A stretch of 64,000 nt of DNA, from NCBI GenBank assembly GCA_045563055.1, contig JBJKUR010000006.1:113563-177562 (forward strand), given 5' to 3'. Under the pieces are notes generated by a model that saw only the letters and a program-made list of their open reading frames with translations, searched no databases and had not been told where the DNA came from. Position numbers and translations under genes: made by a program. Source of the stretch: Methylaequor sp045563055. Its GTDB lineage: Bacteria; Pseudomonadota; Alphaproteobacteria; Methylaequorales; Methylaequoraceae. Below are positions 9,263-18,012 of this stretch, piece after piece. How positions within the stretch are numbered: the first letter of the stretch is position 1; the number at the start of each line of letters is the position of its first letter.

Positions 9263-10168
9263 CTGACAAAAAACAATCAAATCCTTAAAAGTTATCTGGC
9301 TTTACTTAGTCTATCAGCGATATGGGGTAGCTCATTTTTATTTATAAAATTAAGTATCTATTCAATACCACCGAGTCTTTTGACATTTTATAGACTCTTA
9401 ATAGCTTCAATTTTTCTACTTTTCTTTTGCAATATAAAACGAATTTTTCAAGTTAACAAAAAACAGTTTTTTTGTTTTCTGTCTATTGCAATCTTTGGAA
9501 ATGTTTTGCCATTTAATATTATAAGTTATAGTGAAAAGTACGTGGACAGTATTGTCGCAGCGACGTTAATTGGTACAATGCCCCTATTTACTTTTTTACT
9601 CTCTATTTTTATGTCTAATACTAAAAAGCCCGATAATTTTGGCTTGTTAGGGGTGTTAGTTGGTTTTATTGGTATGTTAGTTTTCATTAATCCATTCGAA
9701 CTAAATGTAATATCATATTCTTTGAATGCCTCAATGCTTATTGTTTTGTCAGCTTTTTTTTATGGGCTTTCTGCCAACTTTGTTAATAGAATTTTTGGAT
9801 TCTCAGCTCTAGAAATTGCTACATATTCAACGGTTATAGCGACAGTTCTCTCACTACCTGTCTTGATTTTTAATTTCTACTATTACGATTATTCAATGGT
9901 AGAAACTTTAAAAAGAATAAATTCATCAAGTTTCTTCTCGGCCACAGTTTTAGGGATTCTCTGTACTGGTCTAGCTATTTTAGTTTTTTTTAATTTAATA
10001 AAAATAAAAACCCCTGTTTTTGCTAGTCAAAGTAACTTTCTAATACCATGCTTTGGTAGTCTATGGTCATTCATTTTTCTCAGCGAAAAACTTTCTGTCT
10101 TTATGTTCTACGGTCTAACCTTAATTGTTTTAGGCGGGTGGTTGGTCAATCGGTCATTAAAAAACTAG
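9263..10168 (+). CDS. DMT/EamA-family permease with probable CTG start
   Basis: 301-residue drug/metabolite-type exporter with about ten membrane helices in two EamA halves. The first helix LALLSLSAIWGSSFLFIK and the PPSLLTFYRLLIAS motif are hallmarks of the family. They lie upstream of the first conventional start (TTG 9380), so a start there would delete helix 1. The reading frame extends to CTG 9263, six bases after AAAGGA. The transported solute is unknown (amino acids or related metabolites are typical). A sequence error creating or removing a start is the alternative. Confidence 0.8.
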   Translation: MTKNNQILKSYLALLSLSAIWGSSFLFIKLSIYSIPPSLLTFYRLLIASIFLLFFCNIKRIFQVNKKQFFCFLSIAIFGNVLPFNIISYSEKYVDSIVAATLIGTMPLFTFLLSIFMSNTKKPDNFGLLGVLVGFIGMLVFINPFELNVISYSLNASMLIVLSAFFYGLSANFVNRIFGFSALEIATYSTVIATVLSLPVLIFNFYYYDYSMVETLKRINSSSFFSATVLGILCTGLAILVFFNLIKIKTPVFASQSNFLIPCFGSLWSFIFLSEKLSVFMFYGLTLIVLGGWLVNRSLKN

Positions 10169-10189
10169 AAATAGCTATTTTAGTTTTTT
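10159..10189. terminator. Bidirectional intrinsic terminator
   Basis: A 15-bp stem with one bulged base is centred on ATAGCTAT. It has six A on the left and six T on the right, so either strand gives a hairpin ending in a U tract. It spans the stop codons of both convergent genes (DMT permease and the lipoprotein), as expected for a shared terminator. Confidence 0.7.
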
Positions 10190-10720
10190 CGAGGCATCTG
10201 GTTTTTCACCCACATCGTACTCATCATATTCCATAACTGGTTTTACATCTTTTGCAGATTTCAAATCGTAGACAACTTTTACTGCATTTTGAAAGTTAAC
10301 TCTGGCAACTTCAAGGTTTCTTTCAGCAAATGAAACCGATCCACCAAGCCAAGCGTTATCCTCCAAAGCATTTGCAGCTGAAATCATGAGCTCTGATGCC
10401 TCAATTAAAGAATTATGAATCTCTCTAAGTTTTGTTGAGTTTGGGATTTTTAGGTTCCTTAAATCATCTGGCCTACCAAATGACTCTATATGTCCTTTAA
10501 TTAATTCTTCAGCTTCTTTAAAGTGGTCTTCGTCAGATCTATCATTGCTTAAATTAAAAGCGTCCAGCAATCTACCTTGAATGATTATAGCATTTCCTAG
10601 GTGACCAAGTCTAACGTCCATAGTTTCTTTATACTTTGTTAGGTCATTCTCAGAGATCTTTTCTTCACAAGAATTTAAAAAGACAAGAGATAAAATTATA
10701 AAAATAAAATATTGTTTCAT
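10175..10720 (-). CDS. Putative lipoprotein of unknown function
   Basis: 181 residues. The N-terminus MKQYFIFIILSLVFLNSC is a lipoprotein signal peptide with a lipobox (LNSC). The mature part is hydrophilic and mostly helical in appearance, with no motif I recognise. It starts 4 bases after the dapB stop, so it is probably the last gene of the dnaK-dnaJ-dapB transcript. Confidence 0.75.
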   Translation of the reverse strand: MKQYFIFIILSLVFLNSCEEKISENDLTKYKETMDVRLGHLGNAIIIQGRLLDAFNLSNDRSDEDHFKEAEELIKGHIESFGRPDDLRNLKIPNSTKLREIHNSLIEASELMISAANALEDNAWLGGSVSFAERNLEVARVNFQNAVKVVYDLKSAKDVKPVMEYDEYDVGEKPDASKKLK

Positions 10721-10724
10721 TATT

Positions 10725-11507
10725 TTAACTTTCTATCATATCCATAATTGAATACAAACCAGGTTTTTTTTTAGAGATCCAAATTGCTGCATTTAATGCT
10801 CCCAAGGAAAAGACACTTCTACTAGACGCAATGTGTTTGAGTTCCAAGCGTTCACCATCAAGAAAAAAAAAGACTGTGTGCTCTCCAATTATATCACCAC
10901 CCCTGATAGAGGAGAAACCTATCTCATTTTTATTTCTTAGTTTATTATTGTTCTTTTCTCTGTATGCAAAATCAGATAATTTACTATTCCCTTCATTGAC
11001 TGACTCAGCAAGAGATATTGATGTCCCAGATGGAATATCTTTTTTTTTGTTATGGTGAATTTCAGTTATCTCAACATCAGAGAATTCTCCAACTGTCTTT
11101 GATGCTAATTTTACAATATTCTTCAACAAGCTTATGCCTATGCTCATGTTAAATGATCTTAATATTGTTTTTCCATGGATTAAATAACTAAAACTTTTCT
11201 CTTGATCTTGAGTATATCCAGTCGTGCCAGTGATAAGTGCAGCACTATTATCTTCTTCATTCATACTTTTTAATAACTTAATAGTTCCTAAAGGAGTTGT
11301 GAAATCTATAATGACTTCGCTGTTTTTAATTAAAATGGTTATATTATCAGTGACATTGATATTGGATATCTTTTTGCCAACCAAAGGATGGCCTTCATTT
11401 TCACATAAAGCTGTCAACTCGAGTGATTCAAATTTCTTAATCTGGTGAATTATATCCCTTCCCATACGACCACCAGGGCCGAAGATACCAATTTTGATTT
11501 TTTTCAT
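10725..11507 (-). CDS. dapB: 4-hydroxy-tetrahydrodipicolinate reductase DapB
   Basis: 260-residue enzyme of the diaminopimelate/lysine pathway, reducing the DapA product with NAD(P)H. The dinucleotide-binding GPGGRMGRDII is at residues 10-20, TGTTGYT is central, and the catalytic segment EIHHNKKKDIPSGTS carries the conserved His-His, Lys and PSGT. Length is normal. It lies 9 bases downstream of dnaJ, a linkage common in alphaproteobacteria. Confidence 0.95.
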   Translation of the reverse strand: MKKIKIGIFGPGGRMGRDIIHQIKKFESLELTALCENEGHPLVGKKISNINVTDNITILIKNSEVIIDFTTPLGTIKLLKSMNEEDNSAALITGTTGYTQDQEKSFSYLIHGKTILRSFNMSIGISLLKNIVKLASKTVGEFSDVEITEIHHNKKKDIPSGTSISLAESVNEGNSKLSDFAYREKNNNKLRNKNEIGFSSIRGGDIIGEHTVFFFLDGERLELKHIASSRSVFSLGALNAAIWISKKKPGLYSIMDMIES

Positions 11508-11516
11508 TATTAAATT

Positions 11517-12638
11517 TTATGTTAAACCATCCCAAAAGTCTTTCACTTTTGAGAAAAACCCTGATTTCTCAGGACTATTATTTTGATTTAATTCTTGGTT
11601 AAATTGATTAAGAAGATTTTTCTGGTTTTGAGATAAATTCTTAGGGATTTCAATTATAAGAGAAATAATCATATCGCCAAAAGATGTAGACCGAAGTGTT
11701 GGCATTCCTTTGCCAGTTAATCGGAATTGGTCTCCATGTTGTGCTCCTGCAGGTATTGTAACTTTCACCCTACCACCAGATACAGTTGGCACCTCAACTG
11801 ATCCTCCCAATGATGCATCGACAATTGAAATAGGAACATTACAGAAAATCTCGGTCCCACTCCTTCCAAAAATTTGATGTTCCATCATATTTACAAAAAT
11901 GTATAAATCACCTGGTGTTGACCCATTTTGCCCTACTGCTCCTTCACCCGACAATCTTATTCTACTTCCATCTTCAACGCCAGCGGGTATATTGACCTCT
12001 AATTTTCTATTTTTTCTTCTTCTACCTTCTCCACTACATGAGCCACAGGGATCAGTTATTACCTGTCCCGCCCCTCCGCATGATGAACAGGTTCTCTCAA
12101 CAGTAAAAAAACCCTGTGAAGCTCTTGTCCTTCCAGAACCTCCGCAAGCTCCACAGTCCCTTAACCCACTTCCCTTTTCTGATCCAGATCCACTGCAATC
12201 ATCACAACGAACCAAGGTTTCGAATGAAATTTCCTTTTTTATTCCTGTAAAAGACTCCCTTAGGTCAATATCAATTTCATATTTTAAGTCTTGTCCTCTT
12301 TGTTCCCTTCTTCTGTCTGGCCTTCCACCAAAGTCACCGAAAAAATCCTCAAAAATATCAGAAAAGTTGCCAAATCCGCCGCTAAATCCCTCCGAATAAC
12401 CTCCTGCGCCTTGGTTGAATGCATCATGACCATAAGTGTCATACGCCTCTTTTTTTTCAGGATTTGAAAGTATCTCATATGCCTCAGATATTTCTTTAAA
12501 TTTTGTTTCAGCTTCAGAATCACCAGGGTTTTTGTCTGGATGAAATTTCATTGCAAGTTTTCTATATGAACTTTTAATGGTTCCTGGGTCAGAATCTTTG
12601 GAAACGCCTAAGACTTCATAGTAATCATTCTTTGACAT
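11517..12638 (-). CDS. dnaJ: Chaperone protein DnaJ
   Basis: 373-residue type I J-protein that stimulates DnaK ATPase and delivers substrates. The J domain (about 1-70) includes HPDKN, and a Gly/Phe-rich linker follows. The zinc domain has four CxxCxGxG-type repeats (CDDCSGSG, CGACGGSG, CSSCGGAG, CGSCSGEG), and then comes the C-terminal substrate-binding part. It is 12 bases downstream of dnaK and coexpressed with it. Confidence 0.97.
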   Translation of the reverse strand: MSKNDYYEVLGVSKDSDPGTIKSSYRKLAMKFHPDKNPGDSEAETKFKEISEAYEILSNPEKKEAYDTYGHDAFNQGAGGYSEGFSGGFGNFSDIFEDFFGDFGGRPDRRREQRGQDLKYEIDIDLRESFTGIKKEISFETLVRCDDCSGSGSEKGSGLRDCGACGGSGRTRASQGFFTVERTCSSCGGAGQVITDPCGSCSGEGRRRKNRKLEVNIPAGVEDGSRIRLSGEGAVGQNGSTPGDLYIFVNMMEHQIFGRSGTEIFCNVPISIVDASLGGSVEVPTVSGGRVKVTIPAGAQHGDQFRLTGKGMPTLRSTSFGDMIISLIIEIPKNLSQNQKNLLNQFNQELNQNNSPEKSGFFSKVKDFWDGLT

Positions 12639-12650
12639 AAACCGACCAAG

Positions 12651-14636
12651 TTAAGCTGACTTTTCTTTTTTATCATTATCATCTTTTTTTTTGTCAGTTT
12701 TATTATCTGTCACATCTTCGAAATCAGCATCCATTACTTCAGGGTCCTTTTTACCCTTTGTTTTTTTATCCTTAGGATTATCAGTTTTGCTGTTTTTTCC
12801 TTTAGTCTTTTCCTTTTCCGCTTTGTCCTGAGCTTCTTTATACATTATTTCTCCAAGTTTCATGGAATCCTGGATTAAAGCATCTGTTTTCTCTTTTAAG
12901 GACTTGGATTCTGCTTTCTCATCTTTAAGTAATTCCTTCAAACTCTCCATAGACTTTTCTATTTTATCTTTATCCTCTTTTGGAATTTTGGTTCCATGTT
13001 CTTTTAGACTCTTTTCTGTACTTAGTATTATTGAATCAGCATTATTTCTAGCTTCAATTAACTCGATCTTTTTCTTGTCAGCATCAGCATTTGCCTCTGC
13101 GTCTTTTACCATTTTTTCGATTTCTTCATCTGAGAGGCCCCCTGATGCTTTTATTTGAATCTGATGCTCTTTTCCTGTTGCTTTGTCTTTGGCGGATACT
13201 TTTACAATTCCGTTTGCATCTATGTCAAATGTTACTTCTATCTGAGGTGTGCCTTTAGGTGCTGGCGGTATGCCAACCAAATCAAACTGACCCAACAATT
13301 TATTGTCTGTGGCTATTTGTCTTTCTCCTTGAAAAACCCTAATGGTTACTGCCGATTGATTGTCATCTGCTGTGGAGAAAGTTTGACTCTTATTAGTTGG
13401 AATTGTGGTGTTTTTGTCAATTAATTTAGTAAATACCCCTCCTAGAGTTTCAATTCCCAAGGATAAAGGAGTTACATCTAATAAAAGAACATCCTTAACA
13501 TCTCCTGATAAAACCCCTCCCTGAACAGCGGCTCCCAAAGCAACAACTTCGTCCGGGTTAACCCCCCTGTTTGGTTCTTTTCCAAAGAAATTCTTTACTG
13601 CCTCAATGACTTTTGGCATTCTTGTCATTCCTCCAACAAGAATTACATCATTGATTTCTCCAGCGCTTAATCCTGCATCTTTTAAAGCTTGCTTACAAGG
13701 CTCAATTGACCTATCAACCAAATTTGACACAAGAGACTCAAATTTTGATCTCGATAGCTTTATATTGAGATGTTTTGGTCCTGAAGCATCTGCTGTAATA
13801 AAAGGTAAATTTACTTCTGTCTGAGGTGCAGTCGAAAGTTCTATCTTCGCTTTCTCTGCCGCCTCTTTAAGTCTTTGAAGGGCAAGTTTATCCTTTTTTA
13901 AATCAATTGATTGTTCTTTTTGAAATTCAGCTGCGAAATAGTCAATTAGAATATGGTCGAAATCTTCACCTCCCAATTTAGTATCTCCATTGGTTGCTTT
14001 AACTTCAAATACTCCATCACCTATTTCAAGAATTGATATATCAAATGTTCCACCACCTAAATCATAAACGGCGACTGTCCCGGTCTTTTTCTTGTCTAAA
14101 CCATACGCTAATGCTGCTGCAGTTGGTTCGTTTATTATTCTTTTTACATCTAGACCAGCAATTTTTCCTGCATCTTTAGTTGCCTGGCGCTGAGCGTCAT
14201 TAAAATAAGCTGGGACAGTGATCACAGCCTCTTTTACAGGTTTGCCAAGGAATTTTTCAGCTGTTTCCTTCATTTTTTGGAGTATCATTGCACTAATCTG
14301 GCTAGGTGAATATTTTTTTTCTCCAACTAGCACCCAAGCATCTTCGTTATCTCCAGAAACAATTTTGTATGGGAGTATTTCCGTATCTTTTTGAACTGAT
14401 TCGTCATTCATTCTTCGCCCTATTAATCTTTTGATTGCAAACAATGTTTTCTCTGGATTTGTGACCGCCTGCCTTTTAGCAGATTGTCCAACCAGTTGTT
14501 CCCCAGTTTCAGCGAAAGCTACCATAGATGGTGTGGTCCTGGTGCCTTCAATATTTTCTATTACTTTTGGTTCTTTACCATCCATGATGGCGACACAAGA
14601 ATTGGTTGTGCCAAGGTCTATACCTATAACTGTCAT
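12651..14636 (-). CDS. dnaK: Chaperone protein DnaK (Hsp70)
   Basis: 661-residue Hsp70. The ATPase domain begins IGIDLGTTNSCVAIMDG and contains VYDLGGGTFDISIL and the ILVGGMTRMPKV motif; the substrate-binding domain and helical lid follow. The C-terminus is longer than the usual 635-640 residues: a Lys-rich insertion precedes EVMDADFEDV and a Lys/Asp-rich tail follows it. The promoter should lie in the gap 14637-14762; I see no clear sigma-32-type sequence. Confidence 0.97.
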   Translation of the reverse strand: MTVIGIDLGTTNSCVAIMDGKEPKVIENIEGTRTTPSMVAFAETGEQLVGQSAKRQAVTNPEKTLFAIKRLIGRRMNDESVQKDTEILPYKIVSGDNEDAWVLVGEKKYSPSQISAMILQKMKETAEKFLGKPVKEAVITVPAYFNDAQRQATKDAGKIAGLDVKRIINEPTAAALAYGLDKKKTGTVAVYDLGGGTFDISILEIGDGVFEVKATNGDTKLGGEDFDHILIDYFAAEFQKEQSIDLKKDKLALQRLKEAAEKAKIELSTAPQTEVNLPFITADASGPKHLNIKLSRSKFESLVSNLVDRSIEPCKQALKDAGLSAGEINDVILVGGMTRMPKVIEAVKNFFGKEPNRGVNPDEVVALGAAVQGGVLSGDVKDVLLLDVTPLSLGIETLGGVFTKLIDKNTTIPTNKSQTFSTADDNQSAVTIRVFQGERQIATDNKLLGQFDLVGIPPAPKGTPQIEVTFDIDANGIVKVSAKDKATGKEHQIQIKASGGLSDEEIEKMVKDAEANADADKKKIELIEARNNADSIILSTEKSLKEHGTKIPKEDKDKIEKSMESLKELLKDEKAESKSLKEKTDALIQDSMKLGEIMYKEAQDKAEKEKTKGKNSKTDNPKDKKTKGKKDPEVMDADFEDVTDNKTDKKKDDNDKKEKSA

Positions 14637-14762
14637 TTCATGCTCCTTTTCTTCCTATTAAAAATGGACAGATTAAGTTAATAACCCTTGTGGCATTATT
14701 AACTTATTGTTCATAAAGCAAGTTTCTTATATTATAAAAATAGACCAAAAATCAAGAGAAAA

Positions 14763-14933
14763 ATGATTTTTTTTAAGACATGGGCCATAAAACTCAAGTT
14801 GAGATTATCCGCTGCAAGACTTCGGTATCTTGGTGTTTTAAAGAAAAACCGAAATGTAGGTGATATTCTGCATGCTACTTATCCAAAAAAAATTCTTAAG
14901 GATTGCAGACTTAATTTGATTTTCAGAGGGTAA
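14763..14933 (+). CDS. Possible 56-residue basic protein
   Basis: This small reading frame lies in the 308-base gap between grpE and dnaK, on the strand opposite to both. It encodes 56 residues, many of them Lys or Arg, starting MIFFKTWAIKLKLRLSAARL and ending LNLIFRG. The upstream AAGAGA is a weak ribosome-binding site. It stops 11 bases before the 3' end of grpE. I recognise no family. It could be a real small protein or a chance frame. Confidence 0.4.
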   Translation: MIFFKTWAIKLKLRLSAARLRYLGVLKKNRNVGDILHATYPKKILKDCRLNLIFRG

Positions 14934-14944
14934 GCTTCATTGAA

Positions 14945-15544
14945 TTAGCTTTTATCTTTAGGCTTATCACTTCCAGATGAAACAACCACCATTGCTGGGC
15001 GTAGAAGACGCTCGCTTATCATGAAACCTTTTTGTAATTCCTCAACAATTATACCCTCATCTTTGTCGCTCTCTTTCTTGGATACCGCTTGATGCCTTTC
15101 TGGATCAAATTTTTCATTTAAGGAATCAAATTTCTTCACACCATTTTTTTCAAATATATCATGAATTTCCTTTTCTACAGCTTTTAGTCCATAAAACAAA
15201 TTTTTTACGCTTTCACTTTTCTCAATATCATTCTCTGGGATAGAATTTAAAGCTCTGTCAAAATTATCTGTTACATTTAGAAGTTCATAGGAGAAGTTTT
15301 TAAGTGCGAACTTTAAGTTATCCTGGAGCTCCTTTTCATGCCTTTTTCTTAAATTATCATTTTCAGCTAACTCTCTAAGAAGTTTGTCTTCCGCTTCATT
15401 TAATTTGATTTTTAAATCAGAAATAATTTTTTCATTTTCGTTTCCTAATTTCTGCTCTACTTTTGACTTTTTAATATTTTTCTTAGAGACTGATTTCTCA
15501 TCAGGATCATTACTGTTATTCTTATCTTTATTTATTTCATTCAT
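14945..15544 (-). CDS. grpE: Nucleotide exchange factor GrpE
   Basis: 199 residues. A charged, low-complexity N-terminus leads into the long coiled coil (about 40-100), then the beta domain with the signature FDPERHQAVSK followed by GFMISERLLRPAMVVVS. It releases ADP from DnaK. It starts 13 bases after hrcA on the same strand, so hrcA-grpE form a pair upstream of dnaK-dnaJ. Confidence 0.95.
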   Translation of the reverse strand: MNEINKDKNNSNDPDEKSVSKKNIKKSKVEQKLGNENEKIISDLKIKLNEAEDKLLRELAENDNLRKRHEKELQDNLKFALKNFSYELLNVTDNFDRALNSIPENDIEKSESVKNLFYGLKAVEKEIHDIFEKNGVKKFDSLNEKFDPERHQAVSKKESDKDEGIIVEELQKGFMISERLLRPAMVVVSSGSDKPKDKS

Positions 15545-15557
15545 TTGTTCTCCTTTT

Positions 15558-16658
15558 TTATTCTATCTCAAATTTCTCACCAATTAATTTTGCAGTGTAG
15601 TCAACAACTGGAATTATTTTTGCGTAATTAATTCTCATTGGTCCAATAACACCTATCGCGCCTACTATTTCTTTTTTTTTATTCTTAAATGGACTTATTA
15701 TTGTGGAACATCCTGTTAAACCAAATAAATTATTTTCAGAACCAATAAAAATTTGCAGCCCCTCAGCTTGAACTGTTTCGTCGATCACTCCCATAAGATT
15801 TTTTTTATTTTCTAGTTTTTCAATCAAGATTCTTACATCCTCTAATTGCTCCATTGCTTTCACGTCCTCAAGAAGCTTAGATGTCCCAGTAACGATAAGC
15901 TTGTTTTTTTTACTTGCATCATCCCAACATGCGAACCCTTGCTCAATTAAATTTTTGGTGACTTTATCAATATACTTTTTATCGTCTTTAATTTCACTTT
16001 TAATAATTTTTTTACTCTCCTGCAATGTTCTTCCACGAATTATGGAATTTAAATAATTAGTGGTTTCGATTAGTAAAGAACCTGGAAGTCCTTTGGGCAC
16101 CTCAATTATTCTATTTTCAATAATTCCAGTTTCTGTTACTAAAATCACCAAAGCCTTGTCATTGCTCACAGGAACAAATTCAATATGTTTGATAAACCCT
16201 TCCAATTTGGGTGCCAACACAATTCCTGCGCAGTCAAGAAGCCCAGACAATAAAGAACTTGCCTCACTGAACATCTCTTCAACATTTTGTGATCTTTGGT
16301 TTATCACTTTTTGAATCTCAGAACATTGAGTATTTGACAACCTCCCTACCTGAAGCAGTCCATCTACAAAAAACCTAAGTCCGCGGTCAGTAGGTATTCT
16401 TCCGGCAGAAGTATGATTTGATTGAAGCAATCCAGCTTCTTGAAGGTCAGACATTACATTCCTGACTGAGGCGGCAGAAAGTTTTTCTCCCATTTTAATT
16501 GATAACTTTCTTGAACCAACCGGCTCACCATCTTTAAGAAAATCATTAACAATCAGTCTGAATATTTTTTTTGACCTTTGGTCAAGATTGAAAAGTTGTG
16601 ACTTAGGTGATTGGTTAAGTTTTAAATTTCCAAATTTTGGATTGTTTTTTTTGTGCAT
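15558..16658 (-). CDS. hrcA: Heat-inducible transcription repressor HrcA
   Basis: 366 residues. The N-terminal winged helix has EPVGSRKLS and LSAASVRNVMSDLQEAGLL, followed by the HTSAGRIPTDRGLRFFVDGLL motif typical of HrcA, a GAF-like core and a C-terminal GVIGPMRINYAKIIPVVDYTA segment. HrcA represses chaperone operons at CIRCE operators. I found no CIRCE palindrome upstream of dnaK or hrcA in this window, so its target (often groESL) is probably elsewhere. Divergent from rph across 42 bases. Confidence 0.95.
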   Translation of the reverse strand: MHKKNNPKFGNLKLNQSPKSQLFNLDQRSKKIFRLIVNDFLKDGEPVGSRKLSIKMGEKLSAASVRNVMSDLQEAGLLQSNHTSAGRIPTDRGLRFFVDGLLQVGRLSNTQCSEIQKVINQRSQNVEEMFSEASSLLSGLLDCAGIVLAPKLEGFIKHIEFVPVSNDKALVILVTETGIIENRIIEVPKGLPGSLLIETTNYLNSIIRGRTLQESKKIIKSEIKDDKKYIDKVTKNLIEQGFACWDDASKKNKLIVTGTSKLLEDVKAMEQLEDVRILIEKLENKKNLMGVIDETVQAEGLQIFIGSENNLFGLTGCSTIISPFKNKKKEIVGAIGVIGPMRINYAKIIPVVDYTAKLIGEKFEIE

Positions 16659-16700
16659 ACTGATTATTAATACATAACTAAACTTAAACTATATTTTGAT

Positions 16701-17426
16701 GTGAGAAAATTCAACAGGAAAAATGAACAAGTAAGAGAAATTTCCATAGAAAATGACTTTTCAGTTAATGCAGATGGTTCCTGCTTAGTTAGTTATGGAA
16801 ATACAAAGGTTATTTGTACTGCAACAATTGATGAGGACATTCCAAAATGGTTGAAAACTAGAGATTCTGGTTGGGTAACTGCAGAATATGGAATGCTTCC
16901 AGGCTCTACTAGTTCAAGGAATAAAAGAGAATCAAAGATAGGAAAACAGAGTGGGAGAACAGTCGAAATTCAAAGACTTATTGGAAGATCTTTGAGGTCG
17001 GTAATAAATTTAGATAAAATAAAAGGCTATCAGATAATCATAGACTGTGATGTCCTTCAAGCAGACGGCGGCACCAGGACAGCAAGTATTACAGGTGGTT
17101 ATGTAGCATTATGCCTGGCGTTGAAGAAAATGTTAGAAAATAAATTGATTAAAGAGAACCCAATTAGAGACTACGTTGCAGCAATATCATGTGGAATCGT
17201 AAATGGCTCCGTTATGATTGATTTAGATTATGACGAAGACTCGAGTGCAGATGTTGATGCAAATTTTGTAATAGCAGAAAAATCTGGTTTCTCAGAGATA
17301 CAAATTACCGGTGAAGAAAAGACATTTTCTCGTGAATCAATAAACGAAATGATTACACTTAGTCAAATTGCAACAACAAAGATTTTTGAAATTCAAAAAA
17401 ATGTCCTCGATCAAACCATCATTTAA
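16701..17426 (+). CDS. rph: Ribonuclease PH
   Basis: 241-residue phosphorolytic 3'-5' exoribonuclease that trims tRNA 3' ends. The RPxxR-like N-terminus is unusual (FNRKNEQVREI), but GSCLVSYGNTKVICTA, GWVTAEYGMLPGST, the catalytic IDCDVLQADGGTRTASITGG and a normal length identify it. The start is GTG. The gene overlaps rdgB by 26 bases, a common alphaproteobacterial pair next to hrcA. Confidence 0.95.
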   Translation: MRKFNRKNEQVREISIENDFSVNADGSCLVSYGNTKVICTATIDEDIPKWLKTRDSGWVTAEYGMLPGSTSSRNKRESKIGKQSGRTVEIQRLIGRSLRSVINLDKIKGYQIIIDCDVLQADGGTRTASITGGYVALCLALKKMLENKLIKENPIRDYVAAISCGIVNGSVMIDLDYDEDSSADVDANFVIAEKSGFSEIQITGEEKTFSRESINEMITLSQIATTKIFEIQKNVLDQTII

Positions 17427-18012
17427 ATCTGGAGAAACAGTTATCATAGCCAGTCATAATCCTGGTAAAATCGATGAATTTAAAACCTTGTTCTCAAAGT
17501 ACAATCTCAAAATAAAAACATCCGCGGAGCTTAACGTTAAAGACGTAATTGAAAATGGAAAAACTTTCGAAGAAAACTCTGTTTTGAAAGTAAAGAGTAT
17601 TTCAAACCAAAAAATAGTTATTGGCGATGATTCTGGTTTGTGTGTAAATAGTTTAAATAACATGCCTGGAATATTTTCTGCAAGATTTGCAAGGGAATGT
17701 GGGGGATGGGATAAAGCCATGAAGAGGATTTATCAAGATTTAATAAAAAAATCTGGTAATTTTTCAGCCAAATTTGTATGTAGCTTATCTATAAAATTTT
17801 TAGAAGATAAAATTTTCTCATATTATGGAGAAATTCATGGAGAAATTACATGGCCACCCAAAGGGAAAAACGGGTTTGGTTATGACCCTTTTTTTATTCC
17901 TAATTCGTATGATAAAACGTTCGCTGAAATGGATCACAAAGAAAAAATACTGATCGACCATAGAAGTGTGGCGTTAAAAAAGCTTATTATATCTCATCTA
18001 GACGACAGCTGA
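17401..18012 (+). CDS. rdgB: dITP/XTP pyrophosphatase RdgB
   Basis: 203 residues from the ATG at 17401; an in-frame start 33 bases earlier is unlikely because the motif VIIASHNPGKIDEF is already preceded by enough sequence. The enzyme hydrolyses non-canonical purine triphosphates to keep them out of DNA. The core motifs FEENSVLKVKSI, VIGDDSGLCVNSLNNMPGI and GFGYDPFFIPN are present. Its 3' end overlaps the convergent LpoA-like gene by 26 bases. Confidence 0.95.
   Translation: MSSIKPSFKSGETVIIASHNPGKIDEFKTLFSKYNLKIKTSAELNVKDVIENGKTFEENSVLKVKSISNQKIVIGDDSGLCVNSLNNMPGIFSARFARECGGWDKAMKRIYQDLIKKSGNFSAKFVCSLSIKFLEDKIFSYYGEIHGEITWPPKGKNGFGYDPFFIPNSYDKTFAEMDHKEKILIDHRSVALKKLIISHLDDS

Noticed and set aside
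11899..12399. Plus-strand open frame of 166 residues inside dnaJ
   Set aside because: Antisense of the Gly- and Cys-rich dnaJ region; Pro/Ser-rich shadow protein without start signals.
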